A stretch of 7,303 nucleotides of DNA from an uncultured Collinsella sp. (GTDB lineage: Bacteria; Actinomycetota; Coriobacteriia; Coriobacteriales; Coriobacteriaceae), in contig CABQJJ010000085.1 in NCBI GenBank assembly GCA_902464485.1, positions 1-7,303 of the forward strand. The letters are read 5' to 3'. Positions 6,880 through 7,303 of the stretch are shown here, in pieces. Numbering within the stretch: the first letter of the stretch is position 1; every line of letters begins with the position of its first letter. The position numbers and the translations under genes are program-made. The notes beneath the pieces are model-generated. The model was not told the origin of the DNA. It did not search any database and worked only from the letters and a program-made list of their open reading frames with translations.

Positions 6880-6935
6880 GTGTGTTTGTTTAAGCCTCAG
6901 CGAAGTCATATCAGACTGAAGTAATCGATACCTAA

Positions 6936-7050
6936 GGGGAGGAATGTAGGCCCGATTTTCGTAGATTCCGCACGAGCCGAAGACCACTTAATGTGGTCTT
7001 CGTGCGAGCCAGGACTTGACCGAGCGAAAATCGGGCCTACATTCCTCCCC
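6936..7050. repeat. 115-bp nested palindromic element upstream of valS
   Basis: The outer arms 6936-6961 and 7025-7050 are perfect 26-bp inverted repeats, beginning GGGGAGGAATGTAGGCCC and ending in the complement. A T-G wobble extends the stem by one pair. Inside, CGAAGACCAC (6978-6987) and GTGGTCTTCG (6993-7002) form a perfect 10-bp stem around TTAAT. Four more pairs (6969-6972 with 7003-7006) extend it past a five-base bulge. CGAGCC occurs on both sides of the inner hairpin (6973-6978 and 7005-7010). There is no open reading frame of note, no obvious target duplication at the ends (CCTAA against GGCGG), and no T-box signature. It could be a miniature mobile or intergenic repeat, a transcription-stalling structure, or a leader controlling valS. 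The structure is certain; its function is not. Confidence 0.85.
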
Positions 7051-7058
7051 GGCGGGAC

Positions 7059-7064
7059 AGGGAG
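7059..7064 (+). promoter_or_regulatory. Shine-Dalgarno of valS
   Basis: AGGGAG lies six bases before ATG 7071 and fixes that start over the in-frame ATG 7080. It begins nine bases after the right arm of the palindrome, whose CTCCC (7045-7049) is complementary to GGGAG. Confidence 0.75.
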
Positions 7065-7070
7065 AGATAT

Positions 7071-7303
7071 ATGGAAGAGATGCCCAAGAACTACGATCCG
7101 TCGACCAACGAGCCGGCGATCCTGCAGAAGTGGCTCGACGGCGGCTACTACAAGCGCCGTGAGGGCGTGGGCGACTGCACCGTCACCATTCCGCCTCCCA
7201 ACGTGACCGGCAAGCTCCACATGGGTCACGCCACCGACGACTCCATCCAGGACGCCATCATCCGTATGGCCCGTATGCGCGGCAAGTCCACGCGCTGGGT
7301 GCT
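7071..7303 (+). CDS. valS: Valyl-tRNA synthetase, N-terminal part
   Basis: The first 77 complete codons of valS are present, and the gene continues past the window edge. The class I synthetase charges tRNA-Val with valine in the cytoplasm and edits mischarged threonine. The visible part shows PPPNVTGKLHMGHA (41-54), which contains the HIGH-type ATP-binding motif as HMGH (50-53). The following IQDAIIRMARMRGKSTRW is typical of ValS rather than IleS or LeuS. The N-terminal YDPSTNEPAILQKW also fits the family. It follows its own long leader with a nested palindrome and a candidate promoter, and lies after the terminator of the clp block, so it is likely a separate transcription unit. Confidence 0.96.
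   Translation, partial: MEEMPKNYDPSTNEPAILQKWLDGGYYKRREGVGDCTVTIPPPNVTGKLHMGHATDDSIQDAIIRMARMRGKSTRWV

Noticed and set aside
6936..7050. Insertion sequence or CRISPR repeat
   Set aside because: There is no transposase, no target duplication at the ends, and only one unit with no repeat-spacer pattern in this window.
6880..7070. T-box riboswitch for valS
   Set aside because: No conserved antiterminator or antisequestrator sequence of the TGGNACC type was found, and the main structure is a simple nested palindrome.
6906..7229. Open frames inside the palindrome and valS start on either strand
   Set aside because: The minus-strand frame is generated by the inverted repeat and the antisense of valS. 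The + strand frame at 6991-7206 is in the wrong frame relative to the clear ValS sequence.

Overview
This is a GC-rich window with strong C/G third-position bias. It reads as a piece of a bacterial chromosome, most likely an actinomycete of the Coriobacteriia type (Collinsella-like). That placement is an inference from base composition, protein wording and gene order, not from a database match. All real genes lie on the + strand.

Layout. (1) Positions 1-144 hold the last 47 codons of an unidentified gene. Its stop codon overlaps by one base the start of the next gene. (2) Positions 144-2975 encode a 943-residue molybdenum hydroxylase of the XdhD / xanthine dehydrogenase family. Two [2Fe-2S] clusters and the molybdopterin-binding domains are fused in one chain, with no FAD domain. 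A short GC-rich terminator-like hairpin follows. (3) A promoter-like extended -10 and a complete tRNA-Leu(UAG) gene with encoded CCA lie at 3088-3199. (4) A conserved protein-quality-control block follows: trigger factor (tig, TTG start), one ClpP protease subunit (clpP) and the ClpX unfoldase (clpX). clpX starts one base after clpP stops. The block ends in a textbook 15-bp intrinsic terminator. (5) A 286-base gap carries a candidate promoter and a 115-bp nested palindrome with perfect 26-bp arms. This leads directly into (6) the 5' end of valS, valyl-tRNA synthetase, cut by the window edge.

How the genes work together. Trigger factor receives nascent chains at the ribosome. ClpX recognises and unfolds tagged or damaged proteins and feeds them into the ClpP chamber. 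The tRNA-Leu and valS flank this block as translation genes. The molybdenum hydroxylase belongs to a separate upstream operon, probably for purine or other N-heterocycle oxidation.

Most of the window is ordinary core genome. The least explained DNA is the nested palindrome at 6936-7050, immediately upstream of the valS ribosome binding site. It has no recognisable T-box sequence, and one of its arms could pair with the valS Shine-Dalgarno. Next in interest are the three palindromes packed into the tig-clpP gap, and the XdhD-like protein, which keeps the iron-sulfur cysteines and an XDH-type arginine that, as I recall them, E. coli XdhD lacks. I found no convincing evidence of a wholly new system.
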